Positions 34,300-44,630 are shown, counted from the first letter of the stretch. The stretch: 64,000 nt of DNA from Hippea sp. KM1 (GCF_000526195.1 NZ_JAFP01000001.1:1622001-1686000), one strand, 5' to 3'. Notes: generated by a model not told the origin, from the letters alone. Numbers and translations: made by a program.

Positions 34300-36214
34300 G
34301 ATCCGGGGTAATCTCTCTAAAATCGCCTTCTTGTGCAATATAGTCAATTAGTTTAGCATAGATCCGCTGGGATGTGAGCGTTCTTGCATCGCCGACTATT
34401 ATAAGCTTCCTCTTTGCTCTGGTTATGGCCACATTGAGCCTTCTTTTATCCCTCAAAAAACCTATCTCCTCGTTGTCATTTGCCCTAACCAGGCTTAAAA
34501 TAATCACCTCTTTCTCCCTGCCCTGAAAGCCGTCTATAGATTTTATCTCTATAGAGTCGATCATCCTTTTCATGTATTCCTCATGATCCTTATACGGCGT
34601 AATAACGCCTATATCCTCATGTTTGACACCCAAAGATAAAAGCTCATCAACAAGCCTCTTTACAAACTCAGCCTCCAGCGGGTTGTATTTGGAATAGCTC
34701 CCCTTCTTATTGGCCTCTAAAAACCTGCCCCGCGTATCGAAGAAAACTATAGGCGTATCATAACCCACAAACCCGTTTATATCGGCTATATCGGATAGCT
34801 TTATATCCTTTACGCTTTCGTGGGACCTGACAAGGCAGTCGTAGAATTCACAGCTTGAGAACTTACATATCTTATCGTTCATGCGATATTGAATGCGCAG
34901 GGTGTAGCTTGCATTAAACAGGTTTTCAAATCTCTCAAAAAGCGTGTAAGAGAGCCTTTTTGCATCGGATAGTATGGTTGGGGGAAGCTGTTTGTGATCC
35001 CCGGCCATAACAACACGCCTTGATTTAACCATCGGTATCAAGGCAGAGGGCTCAATACATTGAGCCGCCTCATCCAAAAACAACATATCAAACTTAAAAT
35101 CCTCTAAAAACTCGCTGCCGGCACCGGAGTTTGTTGTAAAGATAACCTCGGCATCCTTAAGTTTCTCATAGACGATTTTTTTCAATATGGCCTCTTTCTG
35201 CTCATGGAGCATAACTATCTTGTTGTTTAGCTCAATCCAGCCGGCCATCTTTTTGATTTTGGAGCTTTTAAGCCCCCGTTTACCCCTATCCTGGGCTGCA
35301 AGCGTCAATATCTCATCGTTGGTAAGCCCCCTTCTCTGCGACGGTGTCGGTTTTTGATAGTTCTTATCCCTGACCCTCTTGAATTCATCAATCCTATCTA
35401 TCATGCGTTGAACCTCTAAGTATCGGGGGTCCTCACGAATCAGCGTATCTATAGAAAAGCCCAATAATTCATCATCTATCTTTGCAGGGTGGCCTATTCT
35501 TACAACCCTTCTATCCTTCAACTTCTCAAGCATATTGTCTATGGCAACATTGCTGTCTGCACTAACCAGAATCCTGCCCTTACCTATGTTCTTCCTTACA
35601 ACTTCAGCAAGCGTCGTTGTCTTTCCCGTGCCGGGCGGCCCATGGATCAAGAAAAGCTCAGAATTTAGGGCAAACCTCAAGGCCTCATTCTGGCTCTCAT
35701 TGAGTTTATCAGATTCCTCATTGCTGTGGACAACCTCGGGTTGCCTTTTGCCCAAAATAATCTCAGGGTCAAACTCCGAATTCTCTATGTTCTCTATCGC
35801 CTGCTTCATACGCTTGAAAGTTATATCGCTAACAAACAGGTCTATCCTGTAGAGTTTGGACTTAAACAACCTCTCCTTTGTCATAACCTCGATATAGTGC
35901 CTGCTTGTTGCACTAACCGTGGCCTCCAAAGCTGCCTTAAGCGGTTCACCCTTTGACACCAACACTATATCGCCCACCTTTATCTGGTGATCCTTGGCCT
36001 CGGCAAAAGAGAACCTGTAAACAAGAAAATCCAAAAACCTGCCCAAGAGCTTACCCTTGCAGTTAAGCAGTGCCCTGCCCCTTGACTGTCTCTGTTTGCC
36101 CGTAAGATGCCTTATCTCGTTTAGGTGAAACTCCTTTTCGGCCTTTCTTTCTCTCTCTATGAGGGATAGGAAGTAGTGTTTGTAATCATCGAAACTCTCA
36201 AAAGCGCTGCTCAC
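34292..36214 (-). CDS. SF1 DNA/RNA helicase, IGHMBP2/UPF1-like
   Basis: A 640-aa superfamily-1 helicase. Residues 60-150 form a beta-barrel of the IGHMBP2 type. Motif I is IHGPPGTGKTTTLAE, motif Ia VSADSNVAIDNML, motif II MLFLDEAAQCIEPS, motif III AGDHKQLPPT, motif V SIDGFQGREKEVIILSLVRAN and motif VI RRLNVAITRAKRKLIIVGD. It unwinds nucleic acid; prokaryotic roles are poorly defined. The start is GTG 36214 with no Shine-Dalgarno; a -10 box (TATCCT) ends 6 bases before it, so the mRNA looks leaderless. It is divergent from the ACT-domain gene. Confidence 0.92.
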   Translation of the reverse strand: MSSAFESFDDYKHYFLSLIERERKAEKEFHLNEIRHLTGKQRQSRGRALLNCKGKLLGRFLDFLVYRFSFAEAKDHQIKVGDIVLVSKGEPLKAALEATVSATSRHYIEVMTKERLFKSKLYRIDLFVSDITFKRMKQAIENIENSEFDPEIILGKRQPEVVHSNEESDKLNESQNEALRFALNSELFLIHGPPGTGKTTTLAEVVRKNIGKGRILVSADSNVAIDNMLEKLKDRRVVRIGHPAKIDDELLGFSIDTLIREDPRYLEVQRMIDRIDEFKRVRDKNYQKPTPSQRRGLTNDEILTLAAQDRGKRGLKSSKIKKMAGWIELNNKIVMLHEQKEAILKKIVYEKLKDAEVIFTTNSGAGSEFLEDFKFDMLFLDEAAQCIEPSALIPMVKSRRVVMAGDHKQLPPTILSDAKRLSYTLFERFENLFNASYTLRIQYRMNDKICKFSSCEFYDCLVRSHESVKDIKLSDIADINGFVGYDTPIVFFDTRGRFLEANKKGSYSKYNPLEAEFVKRLVDELLSLGVKHEDIGVITPYKDHEEYMKRMIDSIEIKSIDGFQGREKEVIILSLVRANDNEEIGFLRDKRRLNVAITRAKRKLIIVGDARTLTSQRIYAKLIDYIAQEGDFREITPDLI

Positions 36215-36220
36215 GGCAGA

Positions 36221-36248
36221 AGGATACCAAAAATTACATTTTATACAA
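36221..36248 (-). promoter_or_regulatory. Promoter of the helicase gene, leaderless arrangement
   Basis: Minus strand TTGTAT (36243-36248), 16 bases, TATCCT (36221-36226). The box ends 6 bases before GTG 36214. Confidence 0.45.
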
Positions 36249-36258
36249 GCTTTTTTCG

Positions 36259-36287
36259 TTGAATAGATAAAGGTTAATGGTTATACT
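36259..36287 (+). promoter_or_regulatory. Promoter of the ACT-paaK operon
   Basis: TTGAAT (36259-36264), a 17-base spacer and TATACT (36282-36287). A leader with GAGGGGG precedes the ATG at 36317. It is back-to-back with the helicase promoter. Confidence 0.65.
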
Positions 36288-36316
36288 TAATTGAAGTTAA
36301 CTATGAGGGGGATGAG

Positions 36317-36763
36317 ATGGACACAGCCAAATACAAGATTCCTCAGATAAGCGTCTTTATAGAAAACAAAAAAGGCAGGTTTTATAGCGTAACACGAGTC
36401 CTAAAGGAGGCAGGTGTAAACATAAGGGCCATGAGCTTGGCCGATACAATGGATTTTGGTATCTTGAGGTTTGTTGTTGACAAACCCGATAAAGCCTATG
36501 ATGCTCTGGTTGATGCAAACTTTATAGTAAAGAAAAACGATGTTATGGCCATAGCCATAAAGGACGAATGCGGAGGGTTAAGCGAATTGTTAAAAACCAT
36601 AAGCGATTTAGACCTAAATGTTGAATACATGTACACATTCGTAAACGCTTTGGAGAACAAGGCTGTAATGCTGTTTAGATTCGAGGATATAGATGAGGCC
36701 ATAGAAAGCCTGCACAAGGCGGGCGCTGAACTCTTAAGCGAGCAATTCTTTAAGGAGATTTAG
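36317..36763 (+). CDS. Tandem ACT-domain protein (PaaK partner)
   Basis: 148 aa comprising two ACT domains, about residues 8-75 ([34 protein letters not shown]) and 80-145 ([30 protein letters not shown]). ACT domains bind amino acids. This small protein is typically encoded beside phenylacetate-CoA ligase in anaerobes, as here (8-base gap), often with indolepyruvate ferredoxin oxidoreductase. It probably senses an aromatic amino acid and tunes the ligase or pathway, which is inference from linkage. Confidence 0.9.
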   Translation: MDTAKYKIPQISVFIENKKGRFYSVTRVLKEAGVNIRAMSLADTMDFGILRFVVDKPDKAYDALVDANFIVKKNDVMAIAIKDECGGLSELLKTISDLDLNVEYMYTFVNALENKAVMLFRFEDIDEAIESLHKAGAELLSEQFFKEI

Positions 36764-36771
36764 GGGGAGTG

Positions 36772-38073
36772 ATGTTCTGGGAAAAGGATAGGGAAACCCT
36801 GGATAGAGACAAGCTAAAACAACTCCAAATAGAGCTATTAAGGGAAAAAATAGACTATGCATACAAAAACTCGCCGTTCTATCGCAAGAAATTCGACGAA
36901 TTCGGCATAACAAAGGAATCTATACAGAGCATTGAAGATATCCAGAAACTGCCATTTACAACAAAAACGGACTTTAGAGACAACTATCCCTTTGGCCTGC
37001 TGGCAAGGCCCATGAAGGAGATCATAAGAATCCACTCATCAAGCGGCACAACAGGCAAACCCACCGTCGTGGCATATACAAAAAAGGACTTAGAGACCTG
37101 GAGCAATCTGGTTGCAAGGATAGCAACCGCAGCGGGCGTAAACGATGAGGATGTGGTTCAAATAGCCTTTGGTTACGGTCTTTTTACCGGTGGATTCGGG
37201 CTTCATTATGGACTTGAGAAGGTGGGCGCTGCAATAATACCTGCCTCAAGCGGAAACACCAAGCGCCAGGTAATGATAATGAAGGATTTTGAGGCCACGG
37301 TGCTTGTCTGCACACCGAGTTATGCACTATACATAGGAGAGGTAGCAAGAAAACTGGGGCTTGACCCAAAGGAGGATCTAAAGCTAAGAATCGGCATGTT
37401 CGGTGCAGAGCCGTGGAGTGAAAAGATGCGCAGCAAGATAGAGGAATCCCTAAACCTAAAGGCCTATGATAATTACGGACTCAGTGAGATAATAGGCCCA
37501 GGTGTGGCGGGTGAGTGCGAGGCTCAGGACGGTATGCACATAGCAGAAGACCATTTTATCGTTGAGATCATCAATCCAGAAACCAATGAACCGGCAAAGG
37601 AGGGGGAATACGGTGAGCTTGTCATAACAACACTAACAAAAGAAGCCCTCCCGGTTTTTAGATACAGGACAAGGGACATAACAAAGGTAAAAACCGACAC
37701 CTGCTCCTGCGGCAGGAGCTTTGCAAGAATGGAAAAACCCATAGGCAGAACGGACGACATGCTCATAATAAGGGGCGTCAATGTCTTCCCCAGCCAGATA
37801 GAAGAGGTATTGTTCAACATAGACGGCATATCACCGCACTATCAAATCATAGTGGATAGGGTTGGGGCTCTGGATAGGGTAACCGTCATGGTCGAGGCCA
37901 ATGCAAACCTGTTCTTCGATGAGATGAAGAAGCAGAAACAGCTATTGGATAGGATAAATGCGGAATTAAAAACCACGCTCGGCCTCGATGTTGAGGTAAA
38001 ATTAGTTGAGCCAAACTCCATCCAAAGGAGTGAGGGTAAGGCCAAAAGGGTCATAGACAAAAGGACATTTTAG
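36772..38073 (+). CDS. paaK: Phenylacetate-CoA ligase
   Basis: A 433-aa AMP-forming acyl-CoA ligase. It has the adenylation P-loop [31 protein letters not shown], the A5 motif [25 protein letters not shown] and [23 protein letters not shown], all characteristic of PaaK. It activates phenylacetate or related aryl acids to CoA thioesters, with ATP regained in reverse when amino acids are fermented. The ATG at 36772 follows a GTG at 36769, and GGGGGAG lies upstream. It is coupled to the ACT-domain gene. Confidence 0.94.
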   Translation: MFWEKDRETLDRDKLKQLQIELLREKIDYAYKNSPFYRKKFDEFGITKESIQSIEDIQKLPFTTKTDFRDNYPFGLLARPMKEIIRIHSSSGTTGKPTVVAYTKKDLETWSNLVARIATAAGVNDEDVVQIAFGYGLFTGGFGLHYGLEKVGAAIIPASSGNTKRQVMIMKDFEATVLVCTPSYALYIGEVARKLGLDPKEDLKLRIGMFGAEPWSEKMRSKIEESLNLKAYDNYGLSEIIGPGVAGECEAQDGMHIAEDHFIVEIINPETNEPAKEGEYGELVITTLTKEALPVFRYRTRDITKVKTDTCSCGRSFARMEKPIGRTDDMLIIRGVNVFPSQIEEVLFNIDGISPHYQIIVDRVGALDRVTVMVEANANLFFDEMKKQKQLLDRINAELKTTLGLDVEVKLVEPNSIQRSEGKAKRVIDKRTF

Positions 38074-38084
38074 GGTGTAATGCG

Positions 38085-38564
38085 ATGGAAAGATTGTGGG
38101 CTCCGTGGAGGATTGGGTATATCCTCTCCGATAAGAAGGAAGATGGGTGTGTATTCTGCAACGCCTTAAAGGCCAATAACGATGAGGAGAGGCTGGTTCT
38201 TTACAGGGCAGAGTTCTCCTTCATCATTATGAACCTCTATCCATACAACGCAGGCCATCTAATGGTTGTGCCAAACAGGCACATAGACAGTCCACTCAAG
38301 CTAACAAAACAGGAACAGGCTGAGATGTTTGAGCTTGTAAACAAGGGCATCGAGGCTATAAACAGGATAATGAACCCCGATGGATTCAACCTGGGCATGA
38401 ACCTGGGCAAATCAGCCGGTGCAGGAATAGATGATCATATACACATACACATAGTCCCAAGATGGAACGGCGACACAAACTTCATGTCAACCGTATCGGA
38501 CACAAAGGTAATTTCCGAGGCATTGAGGGAAACATACAAGAAACTGAAAGAGGTTATAAGATGA
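38085..38564 (+). CDS. HIT-family hydrolase (Ap4A phosphorylase-like)
   Basis: A 159-aa histidine-triad protein. The triad is DDHIHIHIVPRW, and the N-terminal LWAPWRIGYILSD with CVFCNAL (a probable Cys-based metal site) places it with the Ap4A-phosphorylase/HIT branch found in many bacteria. It hydrolyses or phosphorolyses dinucleotide polyphosphates or nucleotide-phosphoramidates. Its TGA overlaps the lapA-like ATG. It follows paaK by 11 bases, so it may share the transcript. Confidence 0.93.
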   Translation: MERLWAPWRIGYILSDKKEDGCVFCNALKANNDEERLVLYRAEFSFIIMNLYPYNAGHLMVVPNRHIDSPLKLTKQEQAEMFELVNKGIEAINRIMNPDGFNLGMNLGKSAGAGIDDHIHIHIVPRWNGDTNFMSTVSDTKVISEALRETYKKLKEVIR

Positions 38565-38851
38565 ATATACTGCGCATAATCCTGACGGTGCTGATTCTCG
38601 TTGTTTTAGGTCTATTTGTGGTTTACAATACACAAAGCGTGAATGTCAGCTATTTAGGTATAAAATTCGAGAACATGCCACTCTGGCTGGTTGTGTTTAT
38701 CTCTGTATTTACAGGCATACTCATAGGGTGGTTTTTTATGTTTGTCGATGAGCTATCCATAAAAAGGGAGCTCAAAAGAAGGGAGAAGGAGATAAAATCG
38801 CTCAAGGAAGAGATAGCCCAACTAAGACAGCTAACCATAACAAAAGAGTAA
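38561..38851 (+). CDS. lapA: LapA-domain inner-membrane protein
   Basis: A 96-aa protein with two membrane helices (about 4-24 and 42-64), connected by NTQSVNVSYLGIKFENMPLWLVV, then a cytoplasmic coiled coil of about 25 residues (IKRELKRREKEIKSLKEEIAQLRQL). This is the LapA/DUF1049 pattern. In E. coli LapA partners LapB in control of lipopolysaccharide synthesis. The ATG overlaps the HIT stop (ATGA). The next gene is LapB-like, 4 bases on, which supports the call. Confidence 0.88.
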   Translation: MNILRIILTVLILVVLGLFVVYNTQSVNVSYLGIKFENMPLWLVVFISVFTGILIGWFFMFVDELSIKRELKRREKEIKSLKEEIAQLRQLTITKE

Positions 38852-38855
38852 AACC

Positions 38856-39995
38856 ATGAATGCAAGCAACCTGCTTTCCAATATAACGGGTCAGGATATA
38901 GCCATACTGTTTATAGTATTTCTGCTTGGCATATTGGTTTCCTATCTATGGATGTTAGGCAAACAGAAAAAGGAAAACATAGACAAGAAGAAGTTGGAAA
39001 GCTATATGAAGGGAATCAATTACATCATAGAAGACGAAACAGACAAGGCCATAAAGGAGCTTACAGACACGGCCAAGTTAGACCCCGATATGATAGACAT
39101 CTATCTCAGCATAGGAAACCTATTTAGGAAAAAGGGCGAGATAAACAGGGCTTTGATAATACACAAAAGCCTCCTTGCCAGGGCCAACTTAGAGAAGGAC
39201 AAGAAGATGGATATATACCTGAACATAGGCATAGATTACAAAAAGGCCGGCCTGTATGATAGGGCTAAAAAATACTTCAAGGACGCACTCTCCATAGATC
39301 CCAAAAACAACCAGGCCAAGAGGCTGCTCTATGAGGTATACGAGGATTCAAAGGACTGGGAAAACGCCCTGATATGGCACAAGAGGTTTGATGGCGTTGA
39401 CAAACACACCGTCGCCCACTTATACACCGAATTGGGCAAGGACAACCTGAAGGAGGGCAAGACCGAGGAAGCAAAGAAGAACTTTGAAAGGGCGTTGAAG
39501 GAGTATAAAAACTGCATAGATGCCCTGTTGCATTTAGGCGATATATACTTCCAATACGGCAAGATCGAGAAGGCCTATCAGTTATGGGAAAGGGTCTGTC
39601 TAATACAACCGCAGTTCTGCAATCTGGCCCTAAACAGGATACAGGACGATTCCGTTTTAACAGAAAAGCTGATAAATCTTTTGATGCACTACCCCGACAA
39701 TCCCTACATACTCTTCTTTGCAGCAGAATCCTTCCTAAAGCTTCAGCAAAAGAAGAAGGCGTCGTCTTTGTATAAAGCGCTTCTCAAGAAGGGAATAAAA
39801 AGCCCGTTCATACTAAAGAGGCTTTCGGAGATAGAAACAGAAAAAACACCCGGTTTTTTAAAGATATTTACAACCCAAAACATAACATACCCCATCAGAT
39901 ACACCTGCACAAACTGCGGGCATTCTGCCGGCAAGTTGTTTTTCAGGTGTCCAAAGTGCAAAAGCTGGGATAAGATCAGGGTGGACATTGTCTGA
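38856..39995 (+). CDS. lapB: LapB-like TPR protein with rubredoxin-type metal site
   Basis: 379 aa: one N-terminal membrane helix (about 14-33), then eight to nine TPR-like repeats (for example AIKELTDTAKLDPDMIDIYLSIGNLFRKKG and RAKKYFKDALSIDPKNNQAKRLLYEVY). The C-terminal CxxC...CxxC rubredoxin-like domain reads YTCTNCGHSAG and RCPKCKSW. This is the architecture of LapB/YciM, the membrane adaptor that links FtsH-mediated LpxC turnover to LPS assembly in Gram-negatives. Its TGA overlaps the ruvA ATG. Confidence 0.9.
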   Translation: MNASNLLSNITGQDIAILFIVFLLGILVSYLWMLGKQKKENIDKKKLESYMKGINYIIEDETDKAIKELTDTAKLDPDMIDIYLSIGNLFRKKGEINRALIIHKSLLARANLEKDKKMDIYLNIGIDYKKAGLYDRAKKYFKDALSIDPKNNQAKRLLYEVYEDSKDWENALIWHKRFDGVDKHTVAHLYTELGKDNLKEGKTEEAKKNFERALKEYKNCIDALLHLGDIYFQYGKIEKAYQLWERVCLIQPQFCNLALNRIQDDSVLTEKLINLLMHYPDNPYILFFAAESFLKLQQKKKASSLYKALLKKGIKSPFILKRLSEIETEKTPGFLKIFTTQNITYPIRYTCTNCGHSAGKLFFRCPKCKSWDKIRVDIV

Positions 39996-40564
39996 TGCTT
40001 GAGGCGGTTAGAGGAACCTTAATCGACAAGGCCAACCTAAAGGCCGTGGTCGATGTAGGCGGGCTGATGCTGGATATATCCATACCGCTTTCCACCTTCA
40101 ATAAATTGCCCGAGGTTGGCAGGGAATGCATGCTGTTCTGTGAAGTTGTAATAGGAGAAAAGAACATCAAGCTATACGGTTTTGCAACAAAAGAGGAGAA
40201 GGAACTGTTCAACAGCCTCCGCAAAATCTCAAAGATAGGTGCTCAAACGGCCATATCCATCCTATCCAACATCTCCATTGACCAATTCTACAAGGCCATC
40301 GAGGAACAAAACAAGGAACTCCTTACAAAGATACCAGGTGTTGGTAAGAAAACGGCTCTATCCATCATCGTTGAGCTATCATCAAAGATACCCCAAACAC
40401 AAAACCCGCCCATTGTTGAGGATGCCATAGCAACCCTGCAGGGTCTGGGTTTTTCTTACTCCGAGGCATCAAAAACCGTAAACGAGATATACAAAAGCAA
40501 TGCAAACATGACCATAGAAGAACTCATAAAGGAGTCGCTAAAGCACATAAAGCATGTCGGCTAA
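39995..40564 (+). CDS. ruvA: Holliday junction branch-migration protein RuvA
   Basis: A 189-aa protein that tetramerises on four-way junctions and recruits RuvB. The N-terminal OB fold reads MLEAVRGTLIDKANLKAVVDVGGLMLDISIP. Tandem helix-hairpin-helix motifs appear as LRKISKIGAQTAISILSN and LTKIPGVGKKTALSIIVEL, and a flexible C-terminal domain III (EDAIATLQGLGFSYSEASKTV) follows. The start overlaps lapB as TGATG, and the end overlaps xseA by 11 bases. ruvB and ruvC are not in the window. Confidence 0.96.
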   Translation: MLEAVRGTLIDKANLKAVVDVGGLMLDISIPLSTFNKLPEVGRECMLFCEVVIGEKNIKLYGFATKEEKELFNSLRKISKIGAQTAISILSNISIDQFYKAIEEQNKELLTKIPGVGKKTALSIIVELSSKIPQTQNPPIVEDAIATLQGLGFSYSEASKTVNEIYKSNANMTIEELIKESLKHIKHVG

Positions 40565-42020
40565 AAAATACACGGTAAGCCAAATCACCAATCTCATAAA
40601 GGAGATCGTTGAGGGTAACTTTTACAATATATGGGTGATAGGCGAGGTTGACTCGGCGCGGCTTTCCAGCACCGGACATCTATATTTCAACCTCAAGGAA
40701 GGGGATAAGGCCTCCATAAAATGCCTTCTATTTAAAGGCACACTAAGAAAGCTCAACACCATACCCAAAGACGGCACAAAGATTCAGGCCTTCGGCTCAC
40801 TGAGCATATATCCCCCAAGCGGTGAGTACAGACTAATCGTGGAATACTTCCAGGATGCCGGCATTGGCGATAAATACGCAGAATTTCAGAAGGCAAAAGA
40901 AGAGCTAAAGGCCAAGGGTTATTTCTCAAGGAAAAGACCCATACCATACAACCCCAAAAGGGTGGTTCTTCTGACAAGCACAACGGGTGCTGCGGTAAGA
41001 GACATCATAAACATCATAAAGCGGAGGGGCTTTGATATAGAGCTTCTAATATACCCCATAACCGTTCAGGGTGAGTCTGCAAAAAGTAGCATTCTCTCGG
41101 CAATAAAGCAGATAAACGCCATAGAAGAAAACATTGATGTCGTTGTTATCTCAAGGGGCGGTGGCTCCTCAGAAGACCTGTGGGTATTCAACGATAAAGA
41201 GATAGCAGAAAACCTGTTTCATACGAAGTTTCCAACAATAAGCGCCATAGGACATCAGATAGACATAACCCTATGCGATATGGTCGCAGACTTGAGGGTC
41301 GAAACCCCCTCGGCTGCAGCCGAGGTCTTAACAAACTGGCAGTTTAAGGCCAAAGAAAACCTCCGCAACCTAACACAGATGCTCAATGCATCAATTCACC
41401 ATACCATCAAGACAAAGAGGGAAAAGCTAAAGACCTTCTCCACGAGGGGCTTCTATCTAAGGGTTAACGGACTCATCGCCAACCACACCATGCACATAGA
41501 CAGGATTGCAGAGAGGATATCCTCGGATCTAACCCGTCTTTTAAAAACCAAAGAAAAAAGGCTTTTGCTCTTTAAAGAAACAATCAAAGAAAACAGCCCC
41601 TCTGAAAAGGTAAAGCTTGCAAAACAGAACCTAAAACACCTAAAGGCGGTTCTTCCACAAAGGCTAAGCGCATTGATTCAAAAAAAGACAAACCTCTTAA
41701 ATAGCTATTCAAAACTCATAGCCCAGCGCAACCCACAAGAAAGGGTTAACCTCTTAAACCAAAGGGTCAATTTCCTTTATCAGATAACCAACAACCACTA
41801 TAAACAGCTGCTAAACCGCAAAAGAAACTCCGTTGAGTTCTATGAATCAAAATTAAAAAACCTAAGCCCCCTGAATATATTGAAAAGGGGGTATTCTACA
41901 ACGCTTGATCAAAACAACAAACCCATAGTATCAATCAAGGATATAAAAAAGGGGCAGCAGATTACAACCCTGCTTGGCAAGGGAAGGATAGTATCAACTA
42001 TCGATAGGCTTTTTGAATAA
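40554..42020 (+). CDS. xseA: Exodeoxyribonuclease VII large subunit
   Basis: A 488-aa nuclease subunit. The N-terminal OB fold reads YTVSQITNLIKEIVEGNFYNIWVIGEVDSARLSSTGHLYFNLKEG. The catalytic core has PKRVVLLTSTTGAAVRDIINIIKRR, VVISRGGGSSEDLWVFNDKEIAE, SAIGHQIDITLCDMVADLRVETPSAAAE. A long coiled-coil region (about 270-440) that carries XseB follows, ending NILKRGYSTT. Last gene of the plus-strand run starting at the ACT gene. The XseB gene is far away at 19380-19598. Confidence 0.96.
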   Translation: MSAKKYTVSQITNLIKEIVEGNFYNIWVIGEVDSARLSSTGHLYFNLKEGDKASIKCLLFKGTLRKLNTIPKDGTKIQAFGSLSIYPPSGEYRLIVEYFQDAGIGDKYAEFQKAKEELKAKGYFSRKRPIPYNPKRVVLLTSTTGAAVRDIINIIKRRGFDIELLIYPITVQGESAKSSILSAIKQINAIEENIDVVVISRGGGSSEDLWVFNDKEIAENLFHTKFPTISAIGHQIDITLCDMVADLRVETPSAAAEVLTNWQFKAKENLRNLTQMLNASIHHTIKTKREKLKTFSTRGFYLRVNGLIANHTMHIDRIAERISSDLTRLLKTKEKRLLLFKETIKENSPSEKVKLAKQNLKHLKAVLPQRLSALIQKKTNLLNSYSKLIAQRNPQERVNLLNQRVNFLYQITNNHYKQLLNRKRNSVEFYESKLKNLSPLNILKRGYSTTLDQNNKPIVSIKDIKKGQQITTLLGKGRIVSTIDRLFE

Positions 42021-42043
42021 AAAAGGAGGGGACAACCCCTCCC
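42021..42043 (-). terminator. Intrinsic terminator of the sdh operon
   Basis: On the minus strand a 7-bp stem (GGAGGGG at 42025-42031 paired with CCCCTCC at 42036-42042) with a 4-base loop is followed by a run of six T. It lies between the convergent ends of sdhB and xseA. Confidence 0.8.
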
Positions 42044-42054
42044 GATTAAAGCTA

Positions 42055-42777
42055 TTAGTATTTCCTCTTGAGGATCTCTTTCTGCAATGCTGCAATGGCC
42101 TTTGTTGGGTTGAGCTCCTTCGGACAGGCGTGGATACAGTTCAAGATTGTATGACATCTCCAAACGCCGTGGATGTTGTTTACGATATCCAATCTCTCGT
42201 CGGAGCCGTCATCCCTGCTGTCCAAAACGAACCTTGCAGCATTAAGCAATGCAGAAGGTCCTAAATAGTCTGGATCTGCCCAGTAGGACGGACAGGAGCT
42301 TGAACAACAACCGCACAAAATACACTCATAGAGCCCATCCAGCTTAGCCCTATCCTCGGGGCTCTGCAGCCTCTCCCTTCCTGGAGGTGGAACCTTCTCA
42401 ATCAGGTAAGGCTTCACAGCGTAATACTTATTGAAGAAGTCATCGAAGTCGCAAACAAGATCCTTAACAACAGGAAAACCGGGCAACGGTTTTATAACCA
42501 AAACATCGGAATTATAATCCTCTATATGGGCCATACAGGATACGGTGTTCATACCGTTTATGTTCATACCGTCGGATCCGCAGACACCCTCACGGCAGCT
42601 CCTTCTATAGCTCAAGGTAGGATCCTGCTCCCACTTGATCTGGTTCAAGCCATCCAGCACCATCATACCCTTTCTGGTGATGGTAACCTCGAAATCCTGA
42701 TAGTAAGGAGCTTTATCCTTCTCGGGGTCATATCTAAAAATCTTGAAAATTACTTTATCTCCAACATTTAATGCCAT
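42055..42777 (-). CDS. sdhB: Succinate dehydrogenase/fumarate reductase iron-sulfur subunit
   Basis: 240 aa carrying the three Fe-S clusters between flavin and quinone site. The [2Fe-2S] motif is SCREGVCGSDGMNINGMNTVSC, the [4Fe-4S] motif CILCGCCSSSCP and the [3Fe-4S] motif CHTILNCIHACPKELNP. Last gene of sdhC-sdhD-sdhA-sdhB, 18 bases after sdhA, with AAGGAGGG before its ATG. The direction of the complex (succinate oxidation or fumarate reduction) cannot be told from sequence. Confidence 0.96.
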   Translation of the reverse strand: MALNVGDKVIFKIFRYDPEKDKAPYYQDFEVTITRKGMMVLDGLNQIKWEQDPTLSYRRSCREGVCGSDGMNINGMNTVSCMAHIEDYNSDVLVIKPLPGFPVVKDLVCDFDDFFNKYYAVKPYLIEKVPPPGRERLQSPEDRAKLDGLYECILCGCCSSSCPSYWADPDYLGPSALLNAARFVLDSRDDGSDERLDIVNNIHGVWRCHTILNCIHACPKELNPTKAIAALQKEILKRKY

Positions 42778-42795
42778 TATTTACCCTCCTTACCT

Positions 42796-44610
42796 TTAGT
42801 AAACCCTCTTCTTGGGTTCGAATGTCGGTGCTGTCCTTCCCTTCAATCTAACCGGTTTATAATCGAATCTGACTTCGCCGTTCTCATCCAGGTAGGCAAG
42901 TGTATGTTTCAACCAGTTCTTATCATCCCTCTCAGGATAATCCTCTCTGTAATGTCCGCCCCTACTCTCTGTCCTGTTCAATGCTGCCATTGTCTCGATC
43001 TTAGAGAGTGTCAACAGGGAGCGCAACTCGAAGTATTCGATCAGCTCACTGTTGAAGTGGAGGCTCTTATCCTTTACACCCATCCTCTGGAACTTCTCCT
43101 GCAGCTCATCAAGTATCTTCAACTCTTCCTTCATGCCCTCTTCAATCCTGAAGACCGACATGTTGTGCTGCATCGAATCCCTCAATGGATATAATATATC
43201 CTTATACTTCAGATCGCCACCGTCTTTATCGAAGAGCTCTTTTATCTTCTCGACCGTCTCTTTACCGAACTTCTCTGCCCAGAAGTCCTCTGCTGGCAAT
43301 GGAGCAGGTGCATTCTCCTCAATTATATACCTTGCAGCTGACTGACCTGCCTGTTTTCCTGTAACAACAAGGTCAATCAACGAGTTTGTTCCAAGCCTGT
43401 TTGCACCGTGCAACGACTGGCAAGCGCACTCACCAGCTGCATAGAAGCCAGGTACAGGAACATCCTTCTCACCATCCCAGATAACAACCTCACCGTTGAT
43501 ATTCGTTGGTATTCCTGCCATCTGATAGTGAGCAGTAGGCTCAACAGGGATGGGCTCTTTTGTACAATCAACACCGACGAATTTATATGCAAGCTCCCAG
43601 ATTCCCGGCAATTTCTGCATAATAAAGTCTTTACCCAGATGGTCAAGCTTAAGCAGTATGTGATCCTTCTTCGGACCTACGCCCCTGCCTTCTCTAACCT
43701 CCATAGCCATAGCCCTGGAAACGACATCGCGGGATGCCAGATCCAGAACATGTGGGGCGTATTTCTTCATGAACCTTTCACCGTTTGAGTTGAGCAGGTA
43801 TCCACCCTCACCCCTAACACCTTCTGTAATCAGGTTTCCAACGCCATAGATGCCTGTTGGGTGGAACTGTATAAACTCAGGATCCTCAAGCGGAATACCG
43901 GCCTTAAGCGCCATATATAGACCATCACCGGTATTGATGTGAGCGTTTGTGTTGGTCCTGAAGTTCCTCAAGCTTCCGCCTGTGGCAAATATAACGGCCT
44001 TTGCGAAGAACGCATAGAGATGGCCGTTAACCATATCCCATGCCAGAACACCAAAAACCTTACCCGTCTCTGGGTTTCTAAACAGCTCAAGTGCAAGATA
44101 CTCAGAGTAATAGCTCACATACGGAGCGATATCGGGCCTCAATGTCCTCTCAAAGAGGGCATGCAACATAGCATGTCCGGACCTATCTGCAATGGCGCAG
44201 CTTCTGTGGGCTATCGACTCACCGAAGTTCCTTGTCTGACCACCAAAGGCCCTCTGGTAAATCGTTCCGTCTTCGTTCCTTGAGAAGGGAACACCCCAAT
44301 GCTCAAGCTCGTATATTGCCAAAGGAGCGTTCTTAACGAACTCCTCTATAGCGTCCTGATCGCCCAAATAGTCAGAACCCTTAACCGTATCATACATGTG
44401 CCAGATCCAGTAATCCTCATCCATGTTGGCAATAGCGGCAGCAATTCCACCCTGGGCTGAAACCGTGTGCGACCTTGTTGGGAAGACCTCGGATATTACA
44501 GCGGTTTTAAGTTTAGCCAGACCTGTCTGAACAGCTGCAGCCAAACCGGCACCACCAGCACCAACAACGACAACATCAAAGACTTCGTATCTATACTTAA
44601 TATCAGCCAT
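42796..44610 (-). CDS. sdhA: Succinate dehydrogenase/fumarate reductase flavoprotein subunit
   Basis: 604 aa. The FAD motif is [20 protein letters not shown] and the covalent flavin His lies in [17 protein letters not shown]. Dicarboxylate-site residues are in [28 protein letters not shown] and [13 protein letters not shown]; the C-terminal [18 protein letters not shown] is typical. SdhA-type GxxxQHPTG-like spacing and co-transcription with two membrane anchors fit a menaquinone-linked complex II. AGGAGG precedes the ATG. Confidence 0.97.
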   Translation of the reverse strand: MADIKYRYEVFDVVVVGAGGAGLAAAVQTGLAKLKTAVISEVFPTRSHTVSAQGGIAAAIANMDEDYWIWHMYDTVKGSDYLGDQDAIEEFVKNAPLAIYELEHWGVPFSRNEDGTIYQRAFGGQTRNFGESIAHRSCAIADRSGHAMLHALFERTLRPDIAPYVSYYSEYLALELFRNPETGKVFGVLAWDMVNGHLYAFFAKAVIFATGGSLRNFRTNTNAHINTGDGLYMALKAGIPLEDPEFIQFHPTGIYGVGNLITEGVRGEGGYLLNSNGERFMKKYAPHVLDLASRDVVSRAMAMEVREGRGVGPKKDHILLKLDHLGKDFIMQKLPGIWELAYKFVGVDCTKEPIPVEPTAHYQMAGIPTNINGEVVIWDGEKDVPVPGFYAAGECACQSLHGANRLGTNSLIDLVVTGKQAGQSAARYIIEENAPAPLPAEDFWAEKFGKETVEKIKELFDKDGGDLKYKDILYPLRDSMQHNMSVFRIEEGMKEELKILDELQEKFQRMGVKDKSLHFNSELIEYFELRSLLTLSKIETMAALNRTESRGGHYREDYPERDDKNWLKHTLAYLDENGEVRFDYKPVRLKGRTAPTFEPKKRVY

Positions 44611-44630
44611 TACCCAAAACCTCCTTATTT

